From Fremontodendron californicum (taxonomy: Eukaryota; Streptophyta; Magnoliopsida; Malvales; Malvaceae), in NCBI GenBank assembly GCA_030761205.1, contig JAULJL010000021.1, positions 12,753,160 to 12,817,159 of the forward strand: 64,000 nucleotides of DNA, given 5' to 3'. The notes beneath the pieces were generated by a model. The model saw nothing but the letters and a program-made list of their open reading frames with translations, made no database searches and was not told the origin of the DNA. The translations under genes and the position numbers were made by a program. Numbering within the stretch: the stretch's first letter is position 1; the number at the start of each line of letters is the position of its first letter. This document shows positions 12,290-25,128 of the stretch, in pieces.

Positions 12290-14458
12290 TGCTGTCATCG
12301 GCTTCGCTGTCTACCTCGGCATTGCCTCTAGCATCACCTCCGACAACAGTCGATCCTCCGACAGCACCCATGTCTTCGACAGCACCGACTCCTGCAGCAC
12401 TCAATCCAGCACCAGTAGCACTCAATCCTAGTCCAGCAGCCATGCCTCCAACAGCACCGATTCTGGCAGCAGTCAATCCAGCACCGATTCCGACAGCATT
12501 GGATCCAACACCATGCCTAAGGCAGCACCGAGTCCGGTAGCACTTGTTCTGATCCTGCCTAATGCAGCTATTATTTGTGACTGCAGTAAAGGTGCGATTA
12601 TCATATTCCAACTCGACACGATATGCTCAAGTCTCACGATTGATGTCTGGATTTGCGAGACATCGGACCTCAATGCATTATAGTTCTCCTTAGACGGCGT
12701 TGCTGTCGGCTGCTGTGTAGTATAGGACCACATGGAGCGTAACTGGTTGCATCTGAACTTTGGTGACTGCTGGGTAGATCGAAAATTTGCCCTCTCTTCG
12801 GTCTCGTTCCAAACCCATAAACATGCGTCCGCGTAATCTCAATGCCCCCAATAGCATTAGACCAGGACTGAGGGTCGAAATATGGATATCAAGACGTATC
12901 GTCCCCATATTTTTGCTGCAACGAGGCAGTATAATTTTCCTACAATCACAAATATTTAAATATATAAACAATTAATATGTGACTTTGTAATGAACACCTA
13001 CATAAACACAATTATCTGGTATAATCAATTAATATAATATATAAAATATTGATAAAGTTAAATACTTATAGTTACAGCTTTAGGCTTGTTATCTACGTAA
13101 TCATCGTGACCCTTTACACGTTTATGGATTTTGTTAAACAGCTCCAGGAAAGTCACGTTGCGCTGCCACTCTTGTGACTACAGATTAAAAGAATTTTTGA
13201 AAATTATGTTAATAAAGAAAAATTCACATAGTTTATACGATAAAAATTTTAAAGAATAAATTGCAAAACAAAAATAAATCTTACCATCATTTCACCGGTA
13301 ACTAGAAAAGGTACTGGTCCACTAGTGTGCTTCGTAATGCTGCCATCTTTCTCCGTGTTCCTATTACCCTTGGCCTTTTGGGACCTATTTTTCCAAGCAT
13401 CAGTATTTCGGATGCTGTCAATAAGTTGATCCCAAATATCGACTGCTATCCAATCACACCTATAACCCTTGCAGTCTTCTATTCAATTCGTTTGAAAGAA
13501 AGCCATGGCATTGTCCCTCTCAAAATTCATCATGTTCTTGAATCGATCCTTGCATGTGGCCTCCCATAATTTCCTAACCATTGGTGTTTGCTCGGGAGGC
13601 CACTGGCATTTTCTCTACAATGAGACATTATGAATTAATATATACTATTAAACATAATTAAATTATAATTTGACTTTTAACGAAATAATACCTCAAATAT
13701 AGTCCACATAGACAGTTTCACGTCAACGGATATCTTCGACCAAGTAGGCCACGGTCTGTTATAGTGTTCTCTGATGACCGAGGCAATGATCGATTTTATA
13801 CAGCTCTCCTTGAAAGTCCTAAAATCAAGGATACGTGTTAGTGGACAATAATTTATTTTACTCAAATAATGAAATTATCGAAATATTATTAACTTACGTG
13901 CTTTCAAGAATTGACAGTCAAAACCTGTCATCCGGATTACTCGGTGTCGATAATTCTTTCGTTCGACCTCTACCTCATTTCCTCTGCTCAGTGGCAGTAC
14001 CGGTAGACGGCGTAGGATGTGATGCAGGTACCTCTGTCTGCTGCTATGTGCCATCATCCGCGAAATACGTCGTGCTGGCTCATTAAGTAAATACTGTGAA
14101 ATCTGATCCAGTGGTGGGGTAGACGAGTACGTGTCGGCCTTGGCAGTGGAGCGGGAGTCGATGTGGACGGAGCAACTATGGACGGTGCCACTCTAGAGGG
14201 AGGCAATCTTGACGGATCCAATATAGACGGAGGCAGTACAGAAGGATGTAAGGGCGATAGAGGTACTGCAGATGGAGTATGTGGCGATGGAGCCGAATAA
14301 GGCTGCAACTGTCTCAGTTTCGTCGGTAAGGAGGGAGAAAACGCAGGTGGCAACTGTGGTGTAGCATGCCCCGAGGACGATTCTCCAGATGGTCGAAAAG
14401 CATCCCACATAGAACTCAGTTTCTTCTTTGCACTAGTTTTACGCCCTCTTTCTCGCAT
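12290..14458 (-). pseudogene. CACTA TNP1-like transposase gene (Ptta/En/Spm plant family), degenerate
   Basis: Read on the minus strand from 14458, the frame starts MRERGRKTSAKKK and continues through a proline/serine-rich region. A break in frame leads to QRYLHHILRRLP (about 14030). Later exon-like pieces at 13865-13680 and 13620-13300 encode a conserved Trp-rich core (WEATCKDRFKNMMNFE, then HTSGPVPF). Further pieces at about 13180-13085 and 12960-12290 end in a Gly/Ala/Leu-rich tail. The layout fits the second gene of plant CACTA elements (Transposase_24/Ptta-type), whose product binds subterminal repeats. In-frame stops and shifted frames show it is broken; exon limits are approximate. Confidence 0.65.
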
Positions 14459-14574
14459 TTTATCTGTAAAATAAAAATATTAAATTTATTAGTAAATATA
14501 TATATTGCATACATATATAGAATATATTATTTGAGAGATCATGCAATTACAAAATGATTAAATAATATTAACTT

Positions 14575-17500
14575 TCTAATCATCATCATTCTTGTCGTTC
14601 CCATCAACATCATTGTCATCGCTATCATCATAATCTACTTCTTCATCTTCATTTTCATCTTCATCTTCTTCTTCCTCGTCATTTTCTTCTTCATTTGTTC
14701 TCTAAACATTAATGTTTACTTCTTCGAAATCACCATGAACCAAAAGTTGAGGATTGTCAAGATCTTCTGAATATGTTACAATGGTGGGAGTAGGCACATC
14801 CATTTGTTAATAAACTCCTTCGTTCAGATCAATTATTTCTCCTGCACGAGATCCAATGTCAAATCTACTCCTAGCCTTTATTTTGAACACAGCCCACCAG
14901 TCTCGACGTTCTCTTCTATTCGATGGATAAGAACTGTAATACACTTGTTGACATTGATGAGCTAAAACAAAAGGTTCATTAGTAGCAAGTATTGACCTGT
15001 ACTTTATTTCAACAAGCCCATTATGAGGATCTACACGAATTCCTTTATCTGTATCAAACCATCGACATTTAAAAGGTACGACCCGATTTCCTACATCAAA
15101 ATATTCTAACTCCACAACGTCTAACAACATTCCATAAAAGTCATGTGAAGAATCGTTATAAAAGTCGCCTTTGACGCATACACTGCTATTCATGGTTTTT
15201 CGATTTTTTCCATAACCTAAATTATGGAACTTGAAACCATTAACGAAATATCCAGAATAACACCAACCCATACGTCTTGGACCATAAGATAACTATATGA
15301 GAGTTATGTTGAGTTGAATCTTGCTGGACCTATGAACGGTGAACGGAAAACAATATTACATTAAATATCAAATTGTATCAAACATTAGCGGAACATAGAA
15401 ATTTCCATACTTACGTAGTCCTTAAACCATTTTGTAAATCTACCTACACGGACTTTCTCCAACTCACCATCAGTAATGTTCGGTGCATCTATTTTAACTA
15501 TCTCATCAAACATCCTAAAAATGAATGGATACATAATGAGTTACACTATATTTATTATATAACATAATATCACAATTAATATTCGAGAGAACGGTAAATC
15601 TCTTACTCAATATAAGGTATGACTTCTTCGCAATTCATTAATACATATAATTCAGCTGCATCGTACTCATCGTGCTCTAAGTAACGAGCCTTCTTTTTTT
15701 CGGTCCAAAAGATCTCCCTTCATATGTGAAAATTGAGAGCTGTCCCATGGGATCGACATCTCCTCCATCATCATTTTGGGGCACCCGAGTAAATATTGTT
15801 TCAACATTTGGTTCAAAAAATAAGGCGCAAAAGGATGAAATTTCTTCCATTATATACGCCTCAACTATTGAACCTTCAACACATGCGAGATTTTTTACTT
15901 TTCTCTTTAGATGATGTAGAAATCTAAGAATCAGAAACGAATGCTAAATTAACAAATGTTCAATTCAATAAAGTAAATTATAAAAAAGATTACGTTCATT
16001 CTTTATTAATTACCTTTCGAATGAATACATCCATCGATAATGGACAGGTCCACCAATTTTTGCCTCATAAGGTAGGTGAATAGGCAAATGTTCCATTGAA
16101 TCAAAAAATGCTGGAGGAAATATTTTTTCCAACTTGCAAATGGTCTCAACAATATTGGTTTCCAACAACTCCGTCTAGTCCACAAGAATTTCTGTAGAGC
16201 ATAGGTCTCTGAAAAAATGAGATAGCTCCGTAATTGCATACCAAATAGTGTTAGGTACCAAATCTCGAAATGCAATTGGTAGCAATCGTTGCATAAAAAT
16301 ATGACAATCATGACTTTCCATGCCATAAAATCTCCCATCAACCATATTTGCACAACGACCAATATTCGAGACAAATCCATGGGGAAGTCGTATCTTTTAC
16401 CCATGCACAAATAGTGTTAGGCTTGTATGTTTTTCCTTTGCTTTCCACCACTTCTAATTCCGACCGTCTGCAAAGCAACGGTAAATCCATTCTAGCCTTT
16501 ATATTGTCTTTTGTTTTGCCCTTGACATCCATCATTGTGTTGAACACGTTATCAAACACATTTTTCTCAATATGCATCACATCCAAATTATGCCGAATGA
16601 GATTGGTATGCCAATAAGGTAACTCCCAAAAAATATTTTTTTTCATCCAATTGTGACATTCTCTGAATCCAATCAACTTCTATTCACATAATTTACTCCC
16701 AAACGTGATATTCGGAATGCAATCTATCCTTTCCAAAATTGCCTCATCGGATAATCGCTCAATTGGAGAGTCATGCTCAAGTCTTCAACAAAATTTATCT
16801 CTTTGTCTTCTAAAAAGATCATTGAAAGGCAAGAATTGGCGATGACAATAAAAAAAAAACATTGTTTCTTACCATAATGCAATCTGAATGACTTAACTTC
16901 TTCCATACAATAAGGACAAGCCAATCGTCCGTGTGTGCTCCATCCTGATAACATGTTGTAAGCAGGGAAGTCATTAATCGTCCATAACAATGCAGCTCTT
17001 AATATAAAATTTTGTTTCCTATACCCATCATAACTCGGAACACCATGATTCCACAATAATTTCAACTCATCTATTAATGGTCTGAGGAAAACATCAATAT
17101 TCTGTGATGGACTATTCGAACTCGGAATTACCATATTAAGAATTAAATATGGTTCCTTCATACACATCCATGGTGGGACATTATATACAAAGCATTACCG
17201 GCTAACAAGAGCATGGTTTTGCTTCATGAGTAAACGGATAAAACCCATCTGCATACAAACTCAATCTGACATTTCGAGATTCCACTGCAAAAGACGGATG
17301 CCTACGATTGAAGTCTTGCCATGCTTCACCATTAACAGGATGACTCAACACTCCATCATCCTTTCGGTTATGCACATGCCATGTCATATTCTCAACTGTT
17401 ACCGTTGACATATATAATCTTTGAAGTCTCGGAATCAATGGCAAATAACGGAGAATCTTATAAGGAATTCTCTTCGACTTTCTAATATTTGATTTGCTTG

Positions 17501-18266
17501 GTTTATAAAAAGGATGGCCACATACGGAACAAAATTCTAAGTCAACTGAGTCGTTATAAAACAACATGCAATTGTTGTTGCATTCATGCATCTTCTGATA
17601 GTGAAGTCCAAATTTGGCCATCTTTTTCTTCATTCGGTAAAAATTATCAGGTAACTTAGCACTTTCTAGAAACATCCCTTTTATCATAATCATCAAACGA
17701 TTGAAACACGATTCACTCATGTTAAATTCAGACTTCACATTTAACAGTTGTGACACAGCAGATAAAATTGTGTGTTTTGTACATCTTGACCACAACGGTT
17801 CATCTGCTTCGTTCAACAACGAATAAAAGTTTCTTGAACTTAAATTCGGTTGATCATCTTGAATCATTGTCTTGTCAACATTGTAATTACCACCAACACC
17901 ATGATTCGGGCTTAGAGCATCCATAACCATTCTAGCATAAGGATTATCTCTTTCAATGTCACTTCTCGTCTCAACTTCATTATTATGCATCCTTGATGAC
18001 TAACCTTCATGAATTTCACCATACGCATCCCAAATATAGTAATTCTCCTTAAACCCTCTATAATACAGGGGTTTACGCACATCATCAATTTTTGCAAACT
18101 GATTGTTCTGACACTTCACACAAAGGCATCTAATTTTATTGTCCTTTACGTACTCGCTGTGAGCATATACAAAACCTAAGAATCCTTCAACTCCATTTAA
18201 ATACTCATTACTAATATATTGAGACTCGTCCAACCTCCTATACATCCAAGATTTATCGTGCTCCAT
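14575..18266 (-). pseudogene. CACTA TNP2 transposase gene, degenerate
   Basis: Minus-strand pieces in order are as follows. 18266-18003 encodes the transposase-associated N-terminal domain (MEHDKSWMYRRLD, with the Cys pair CLCVKCQNN). After an in-frame TAG at 18000-18002 the same frame continues at 17999-17205 as Transposase_21 (FCSVCGHPFYKPSK, LSLYADGF). A frameshift near 17200 leads to 17167-16724 (IDVFLRPLIDELKLLW, ACPYCME), then 16676-16338 (LIRHNLDVMHIEKNVFD). DUF4218-like coding follows in mixed frames at about 16290-16010. DUF4216 lies at 15271-14807 (CRWFDTDKG, VYYSSYP). An Asp/Glu-rich tail ends near 14580. Several stops and frameshifts mean no functional transposase. Confidence 0.85.
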
Positions 18267-18599
18267 TCTCTAAGCGTAAGTAAGCTATGAACAATACAAT
18301 AATACAATAAACACAATGACAAAATAAACAGAATAACACAATAATCACAATAACACAATAATAACAATGACATGATAAACATATTATCAAATTTCAAAAT
18401 AACACTTATTATAGAATATGATAAATAAACTAATAAATAATTAGCAATTATACAAATAAAACACATTTTTATTTATATTAAATAATTTTTTAATAAATTT
18501 CATAATATATTTTAAAACTAAACACAATAACAACATTATTAATGAAAATTATATTTTTAACAATAACAACCTTTTATCATAAATAATTTTTTTATAAAT

Positions 18600-18745
18600 T
18601 TCATAATATATTTTTTAACTAAACACAATAACAACATTAATTATACAATTTAACAAATATATATATATATATATATTTTTAAACTAAACACAATAACAAC
18701 ATTAATTACACAATTTAACAAATATATATATATATATATATTTTA
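18600..18745. repeat. Short tandem duplication with (TA)n
   Basis: About 60 bp containing AACACAATAACAACATTAAT and ending in a (TA)n run is repeated twice in tandem, with a partial third copy just upstream at about 18520. It lies just upstream of the decayed TNP2 gene in its transcription direction. A run of 25 A's sits at about 18848-18874. Confidence 0.7.
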
Positions 18746-18848
18746 AATATAATAAAATTTTTGAAAATTGTAAATTAACAAAAATTTAAAACATAAACTT
18801 ACATTGCGAAATTGATGAAGATGATGCTATCAAAATTTCTACAATCAC

Positions 18849-18880
<32 letters not shown>

Positions 18881-19177
18881 GAGATAATGTAAAATTATTA
18901 TAATACATTTGTTTAAAAAAAATTATTAATGAAAATAAAAAATAAGAGAGAAGAAAGAAGAGAAAAAAGAAAAGAGAGAAGAGACTTACGAACGACGACG
19001 ACGGCGATAGGTGACGGTCGGACGGCGGTGGTCGGGGGCGACGGGGAACGACCGGACAGACGGTGGCCTAGGGGGTGGCTGGCTGACAGGTCGACGGGGA
19101 GGGGAGGAGAGAAAAGAGAGAGAAGAAAAGAAAGAGGAAAGGAGTCTCGGGCACGTTTTAATATGCCCTAGACTTTT

Positions 19178-19289
19178 ACCGACGGATTTTTCGCTTTTAC
19201 CGACGAAAAATCCGTCGGTAAAAAAATTTCACGGTTTTTCATGAAATTCGGTAGGTAATGTTTTACCGAATGAATTTCTTTACCGACGG
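19178..19289. repeat. CACTA right subterminal repeats, part 1
   Basis: Inverted copies of TTTACCGACGGA/TCCGTCGGTAAA lie here, immediately left of the LTR retroelement. The retroelement target GACGG (19285-19289) is itself part of one such repeat. Confidence 0.85.
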
Positions 19290-21039
19290 TGTCATAACGG
19301 TTTTTTCGGACCGCTACGACGATTTTTATGAAAACACAAAATATGGAGTCGCCACCAATCTTTTTTGCTAGGTGTGATTGGCCACCTATTAAAACCGATT
19401 TTAGTAAAATATTCTAAAATTAATTAAAACATTTTTGTAAAACCAATTTCGAAGTCCGCGCTTTGAACCAGAGTAAAAACAAAATTGGGTTCGGGAGTCA
19501 ATTACGTACGGGGAAGGATTAGCACCCCCGCAACGCCCGTTTAGAAAACGGTACCACTTGATCACGTGTTATCTTAAATCTCGGTTTAATGGATTTAACA
19601 TCGGTACTTAAAACTAATTCTCCTTTCCTTTTATTTTATTTTATAAAAAAAAAAAACATGTTTATTATTTTTGAATTTTTTTTGGATTATTATTATTTTT
19701 TTTGAAAACGAAAGTGAACACAAATTTATTATCGAAAATACTCATTAAATATTCCCGACACTCTCGGTGGTATTTAACGAGATCTTCTCACCTCAAGACA
19801 TCTCAAGAATCACAACCGTGATATCTTTCGAATTCCGTCGTCGGCAATTTACATCCATTTTTATTCAAATGCGTATGATGCGAATATTTAAATATCGGAT
19901 GCATACGGCTTAACATATAACTATAAAATTAAACATGCGAATCGTAATATTAAGAACACGAGCATGGCAAAATATCGAGCGCAATAAACATTCGCTCTTT
20001 ATTCATTTTTTTATTTTGATTATTTCCATTTTTTTTTAAAACGAAAACGAATTCTTGTATCGAGCATGTCGTTAAATACTCCCACCACTCGTGGTGATAT
20101 TTAACGAAATTCTCGCACCTCAAGATATCTTAGGAATCACTACCGTGACGTCCTTCGAATTCCGTCGTCGGTCATTTGCATTTATTATTAAAAATCCTTT
20201 TTTTTTTTTTAAAGTTAAATTAAAATGCTTTTAATAATTATTTTCGAAATAAAAGAAATTATCTATGTAAGAATAACTCCCGAACCATTCCGATATTTTC
20301 GATAATGTTTCGATTATTATTCTTACTCGGACCATTTCAAAGAACGATTGATACTTCGACCATCCCGAGAAAGAAATCCGTTTTTAGAGAATTTTACTTA
20401 CCGAAAATGATTTTAAAAGACATGTATTAATTAGAAAAATTATTATTTTAATATTTTAAAATCGAAACCGAATAACAAAAATATATCGAATGTCGGACAA
20501 AATAATAAAAAAAATAGTGGTGAAAATCATACCTGGAAAATGTCGACGATCCAAAAATTAGAAGGCCGAACTTGATCTTCGTAAAATCGCCTGAAAATGT
20601 CAAAAATCCAAAAAAGTCAAAACTTCAAAATCGATCATTGTGAATTTTTCTTCTTTTTTTTATTATTTTTTTCCTTTTTTATGTTTTTATTTTTAATTTT
20701 TTTAATTTGTTTTGATTGATTTTTTTTTAATTTTTCTTTTTTTCTTTTTTTATATTTTTATATTATTATTATTTTTTAAAAAAATTATTATTATTATTTT
20801 TTAATTTTATTTTTTTTTTAAAGTTTTTCTCTTTTTTTCTTTTCTTTCTCTTTTTTTTTTCCTTTCTTTTTCTTTTTTTTTCTGGCCCAAAACGCCTGGT
20901 TTTGGGCTGCTGGGCCCAAAACCAGGCTTGGCCTGCTGGGGCCAGGCCTTTTGGGCCTTGTTCGGCGCGGGCCGGATCCGGTTTGGGCCGGAACCGGTCC
21001 AGGCCTTCCTTTTTCTTTTTTTTTTTATTTTTGGTGGCC

Positions 21040-21312
21040 CTAAACGGGTCGGGTGCGCGGACCCCGGGTCGACCCGCGGGTCCGCGCGCGGGTCCTGAGG
21101 ACCCGCTTCCAGGAACCAAAACGGCGTCGTTTTGACGCCTTTGTTTTTTTTTTCGGACCGGGTCGGGCGCGTCGATCCCGGGTCGACCCGCGGGTCCACG
21201 CGCGGACCCTGGGCAATACGGCGTCGTTTTGAAGCCGAGGTTTTTTTTTTTTTAAAATAAGCGGGTGACCCGCGCGGACCCCGGGTCGACCCGCAGGTCC
21301 AGGCGCGGGTCA
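21040..21312 (+). repeat. GC-rich tandem repeats in the U3 of element A
   Basis: Three diverged units of roughly 110 bp each contain a GGACCCCGGGTCGACCCG-type core; two of them also carry the near-palindrome ACGGCGTCGTTTT. They stand out as a GC island in AT-rich LTR sequence. The same array recurs at about 39095-39290 and 40985-41270. The position just upstream of the TATA box suggests an enhancer-like role, which is inference. Confidence 0.8.
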
Positions 21313-21333
21313 CCTTGACCCGGTTCAGGGGGC

Positions 21334-21340
21334 TATATAA
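21334..21340 (+). promoter_or_regulatory. TATA box of the 5' LTR of element A
   Basis: GGCTATATAAGCCCC sits directly after the GC-rich array and is followed by a long CT-rich stretch typical of plant transcript leaders. Confidence 0.7.
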
Positions 21341-21686
21341 GCCCCCTTTTTTATCTTCATTTCTTCTTTTTTTTTTCTCTCTCCCACTCTCTTTCTTCTT
21401 CCTCTTCATTCACCAGAACAAGAAACCGGCGGCCGGACCACCGCGCCGGCCGCCATGCTCCGTCATCGGCCGCCCTCGCCGGCGGCGGATGAGCTCCAAA
21501 TTTCGGATCCGAGGGGTTTCGACCCCCCTCGTCACGGATCAGGGCTCCGTTTAGCCCGGATCCTTACCGAATTTCGTAGATCTAGGATTCGAACCTCAAA
21601 CGTTTTTTTTTTTTTGCTGCTTTTGCTGTTTTGGTTTTTTGTGTTTGGCTGGTTTACTTTTTTTGCAGGGCTCGTTTTTGGATGGT

Positions 21687-23544
21687 TGATAACTCGTATA
21701 ATTATATAGTTTTTAGTTATGTTTTATTATTGTTTTGTGTCAAATAAGAGTTATTATTGTTTAGTCTAATTGTGTTTATGATCTTTTATATTTTTATGTA
21801 ATTTGGTGTTTTTCACAAGTTTCTTTGAGTGATTTCAGATTACTAGAATTAAGGGCAAATCCAGTTCAGTTCCAATTCCGACACCTTTTGCCATATCAGC
21901 TATATCTCGAGTTTCACTGAAGCAATAAGGCTGAAATTTTAACCGTGCAAAGTTAAGAGGCATATCTATCTTTTTCATGTTTTACACTTCTTGAAACGGA
22001 GTCGTTTTCCCTAGCGAAATCGACCATCAAGTTGGCTGATGTGCAATGACGTCTGTGCTGACCTGTTTTCGTATTTTGCCCATTTCTTCTTATCCACATC
22101 AGCAAATGAGCTGATTCCAACGGCTATGGATCAGTAACTGATAGGGGAACATTTTTCTAGAAGACCATGTGATCAGATCAGGCCTCCAAAATTGACAAAA
22201 TCGACCATCAAGTTGGCTGATAAAAATTGTCATACAATATGACGAAAATTGTTAGAAAAATGCACCCACCTATTATACCTACCTTTGAAATTTGTAAAGC
22301 TTGTCTCTTGTCATTTAGCCTTCCAGAATGTGTATAAATAGAGGGCCTTGGATGATTGTAAGATATTGTACATTGGTAGGATATTAGCCATTGTAATAAA
22401 ATTCTCTAAGTTTTCTTCTTCTTTCTTTTCTCTAGTTTTCTTTTTCTTTATTTTCTTCTTCTTCTTTCTTTCTTTTATTTCCTTCTTAGATTCTCTTTAA
22501 TTTTATGTTTATGTTTACAATGCCTATGCTAGGCTAAACTTCTATTTGGTTAAGGGTGATTTCAAAGCCCTAGACATGTTTTGTGATTGATTTTCAGATT
22601 CTATCTATCATTAATTTTCTATCAAAGTTGTTTATGTTCTTCTACAAGAATTGTTCATGATGTTGTCTTGATTTATTTAGGTGTACAACTAGATAAATCT
22701 TGATAATTATCTATTGCTAGTCTAGGAGTCTTGATCCGTGTAATTGTCTTGATTTCCTATTCATAAGTGGCAATTTGTGATTAATGATTATGGTCAAGTT
22801 TTCAATAATTGCAAAGTGGAACATAACCTAAGTTGAACAATCCGAGCTTATGTGTTTGTTGCTTAAGATCAACCTATCTTTCTCATCATAAAGCTGCCAT
22901 TAAATTGAATTTAGAGAGCTTATTCTAGGTTGTTTAATGGTTAGAGATTAAATAGAGAGCTTGTTCTATTTAACGACAAACTAAGGAAAGATTGGGATAA
23001 CAGAGCTTGTTGTTATCTACGGTTGTTAACTTTGATAGTTGGTTGATATTGATAGATCTGAAATTGATTCTTAATGATGTCTAGTGGTGGAGAATGAAAC
23101 CTTAACCATATTGTTCATATTTGATTATTCTTACTTACTTATTTTCTTACTTTTCTAGTTTGCTTATTTTTAAAAGTATATTTATTTTTATTGGCTGGTT
23201 ATACCGCCTAAGTTGTATATTAACTTTGTTTTATTTTTATTGGCTGGTTATACCGCCTAATTTATTATATATATTTTTATTGGCTGGTTATACCGCCTAA
23301 TTTAGTATATATATTTTTATTGGCTGGTTATACCGCCTTGCATCTTATTCTTATTATTTACTTTAGTTTAAATCTGGCTTCAACAACCCCTTTTCTTTTA
23401 TTGTTTTCTTTGAACGTAAGTGATAAACTAATAACTCATAGATTAAAACCCAATCCCTGAGGACTCGACCCTTGCTAATCATTATACTTACAATTGATCT
23501 TTTTAGTGCAAGGTTAAATAAGATACACTCTTTTGGGTGCATCA
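21687..23544 (+). repeat. 5' LTR of element B
   Basis: This is an 1858-bp LTR. Near its end (23185-23340) are four tandem copies of a unit containing ATTGGCTGGTTATACCGCCT. GTATAAATAGAGGG at 22334-22347 is a good TATA box, followed by CT-rich sequence. Confidence 0.95.
22335..22342 (+). promoter_or_regulatory. TATA box of the 5' LTR of element B
   Basis: TATAAATA lies in GTGTATAAATAGAGGGCC with a CT-rich leader downstream. It would drive the transcript carrying gag, the viral-like frame and LOG. The same motif occurs in the 3' LTR near 29344. Confidence 0.7.
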
Positions 23545-23550
23545 AATTTT

Positions 23551-23568
23551 TGGCGCCGTTGCCGGGGA
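23551..23568 (+). promoter_or_regulatory. Primer binding site of element B (tRNA-Asp type)
   Basis: TGGCGCCGTTGCCGGGGA lies six bases after the 5' LTR and is complementary to the 3' end of plant tRNA-Asp including CCA. This is common in Athila-like elements. Confidence 0.9.
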
Positions 23569-23682
23569 TTGTTTTCTTTAGTTTATTCGTTACTCTGTTT
23601 ATTCTTATTTTCAGTTCTAATTAGTATTATTTTCTTGTACATACATGTTTTTCTTTTCAAATTTTGAAAAAAAAAAAAAAAG

Positions 23683-24621
23683 ATGGAATTAAGCAATCTA
23701 ACACTTGAAGAGTTGGTAGCATACATGAACATGGAGAATCAACAAGCCAATCTCACTTCCTCAGTTCAACAGTTGGCCATGGGAGGATGTCAAGGCCATC
23801 AATGGTTCCAAGACCAACCGCATGATCATTACTCCAACACTTACCATGAGGGATGGTGGGATCATACTAATTATGGCTACTCGAAAAATTACCAAGAAGT
23901 AGATCCTTATGCCAATTACATTCATCCATCTAGCTTCAGTCAATCATGGTCTCAAGAACCAGATCTTCTTCAACCACCACATATGACTCAAAACTCAAGT
24001 ACTTCTTTAGAAGATCTTGTCTATTCTCTTGTTACTGATACTTTGCAATTTCAACAGGAAACAAGGGCAAGCATCCAGAGTTTGGAAAGGCAAATGAGCC
24101 TATTGGCTAGTAGTACGGTGGAATTAGTAGCAGAAAGATCTCTAGCACTCCCTTCCCAAACGGTGATTAACCCAAAGGAGAATGCTACTATTGTGACCTT
24201 GAGAAATGAGGAACAAGATGAGGATGAGACAAAACCAAAGATGGATTCACTTCTTGAGGATAATAAAGCCACCATTCAAATTGAGAGTACTTTGACACCT
24301 CAGGTAGCTTTTAAGGTTCTTATTTCTACTAATGTTCCTTCTCCACTTTTTCCTAGCAGATTTGCAAAGTCCAAAAAGGAGGAACATGAACAACAATTTT
24401 TGGAAACCTTAAACAGCTTGCTTGTGGATGCCATTAGAAAAGTACCAAGATATGCATAATTCCTCAAAGAGCTATACCCCACCAAGAATGATGAAATAAT
24501 ACGTGTGGTGGAGAAGGCATTGGCTGTTTTGCAAAGAAAACTTCCTCCAAAACGCAAAAATCCGAGAAGTTTCATGTCTAAGCCAAAAGATCCTAAAAAG
24601 CCAAGAAGGGGAATTGGCTAG
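23683..24621 (+). pseudogene. Athila-like gag remnant
   Basis: The frame opens with MELSNLTLEELVAYMN and runs 258 codons to TAA at 24457-24459. It includes a coiled, Gln-rich segment (SIQSLERQMSLL) and the gag C-terminal motif PSPLFPSRFAKSKKEE, then VPRYA directly before the stop. The same frame goes on after the stop (FLKELYPTKND, LQRKLPPKRKNPRSF) to TAG at about 24619, where family members enter the protease. The product is about half the usual Athila gag; the N-terminal capsid part seems shortened. No protease, reverse transcriptase or integrase follows. Confidence 0.8.
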
Positions 24622-24756
24622 GCTGAAAACAATCAATCAAGTGCTAATTGGGGGAGGCAGCCTAATTAGTGAAAGCATTGCCAAACTACCATCCTCAGAT
24701 TTGCTCTCTTTTTCTTTATCTTTTTCTTATGTTTTTTTTGCTAATTGTGTTTAGTG

Positions 24757-24930
24757 TTTCTAAGTTCATTTAGGCTGCATAAGTTTATTTTGTTTATTAG
24801 TTCTTTTTCACTTACACATGATTCTTTCATTTGGGATTAATAGCATTACATTAATGACAATGTAAAAATTATGTGTGGGGGGAAGAATTTAGGATTTTAT
24901 TTAGAGTGTTTTGTTTTTGAGTCTTTTTAT
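24757..24930 (+). repeat. Left copy of the duplicated 3' region of element B
   Basis: The text TACACATGATTCTTTCATTT and, further on, TGTGTGGGGGGAA is repeated in the same order and orientation at about 27009-27175. The two copies bracket the captured genes. Such GTGTGGGGG text is normally found once, downstream of pol in Athila-like elements. Confidence 0.8.
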
Positions 24931-25101
24931 GTTGTTTTTCTTTCTGATCCTTGTTTTGAAAATAACTAGATGTAAATATAATTTTTAATTTTTTTAACCC
25001 CGGTTAAATGGCGGATAACGGTACTCCGTGATTATTTAAATCGGTTCCATCAGCTACCCACAAAACTGATATTGTATATAAATTTCTCTTCCAATTTCTC
25101 T

Positions 25102-25128
25102 TTCAACTTTTTTCATTTTTTTTTCAGG
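25102..25128 (+). promoter_or_regulatory. Possible 3' splice site before the viral-like frame
   Basis: A 25-base pyrimidine-rich tract ends in TTTTTTTTCAG at 25117-25127, one base before the ATG at 25129. This is a strong-looking acceptor. It suggests the frame was expressed from a spliced LTR transcript; the donor is not identified. Confidence 0.45.

Larger units (their letters stand above)
19290..21686 (+). repeat. 5' LTR of element A, first part (interrupted by element B)
   Basis: It begins TGTCATAACGG and matches 37350 onward almost base for base, and 39680 onward with more changes. It is broken at 21686 by element B and resumes at 30559. It contains a GC-rich tandem array upstream of a TATA box, followed by a CT-rich leader. 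Confidence 0.9.

Noticed and set aside
12244..12540. Plus-strand Ala/Pro/Thr-rich frame
   Set aside because: It is antisense to the degenerate 3' part of the TNP1-like gene, which has family-like text on the minus strand.
18929..19171. Plus-strand Arg/Glu-rich frame of 80 codons
   Set aside because: It is purine-rich low-complexity sequence at the upstream side of the CACTA genes; no conserved motif, probably leader DNA of the minus-strand genes.
20769..21409. Minus-strand frames of 116 and 200 codons, Arg/Lys/Pro-rich
   Set aside because: They read through the CT-rich leader and GC-rich tandem array of the LTR in antisense; composition bias alone explains them. The same holds near 39.0-39.4 and 40.8-41.4 kb.
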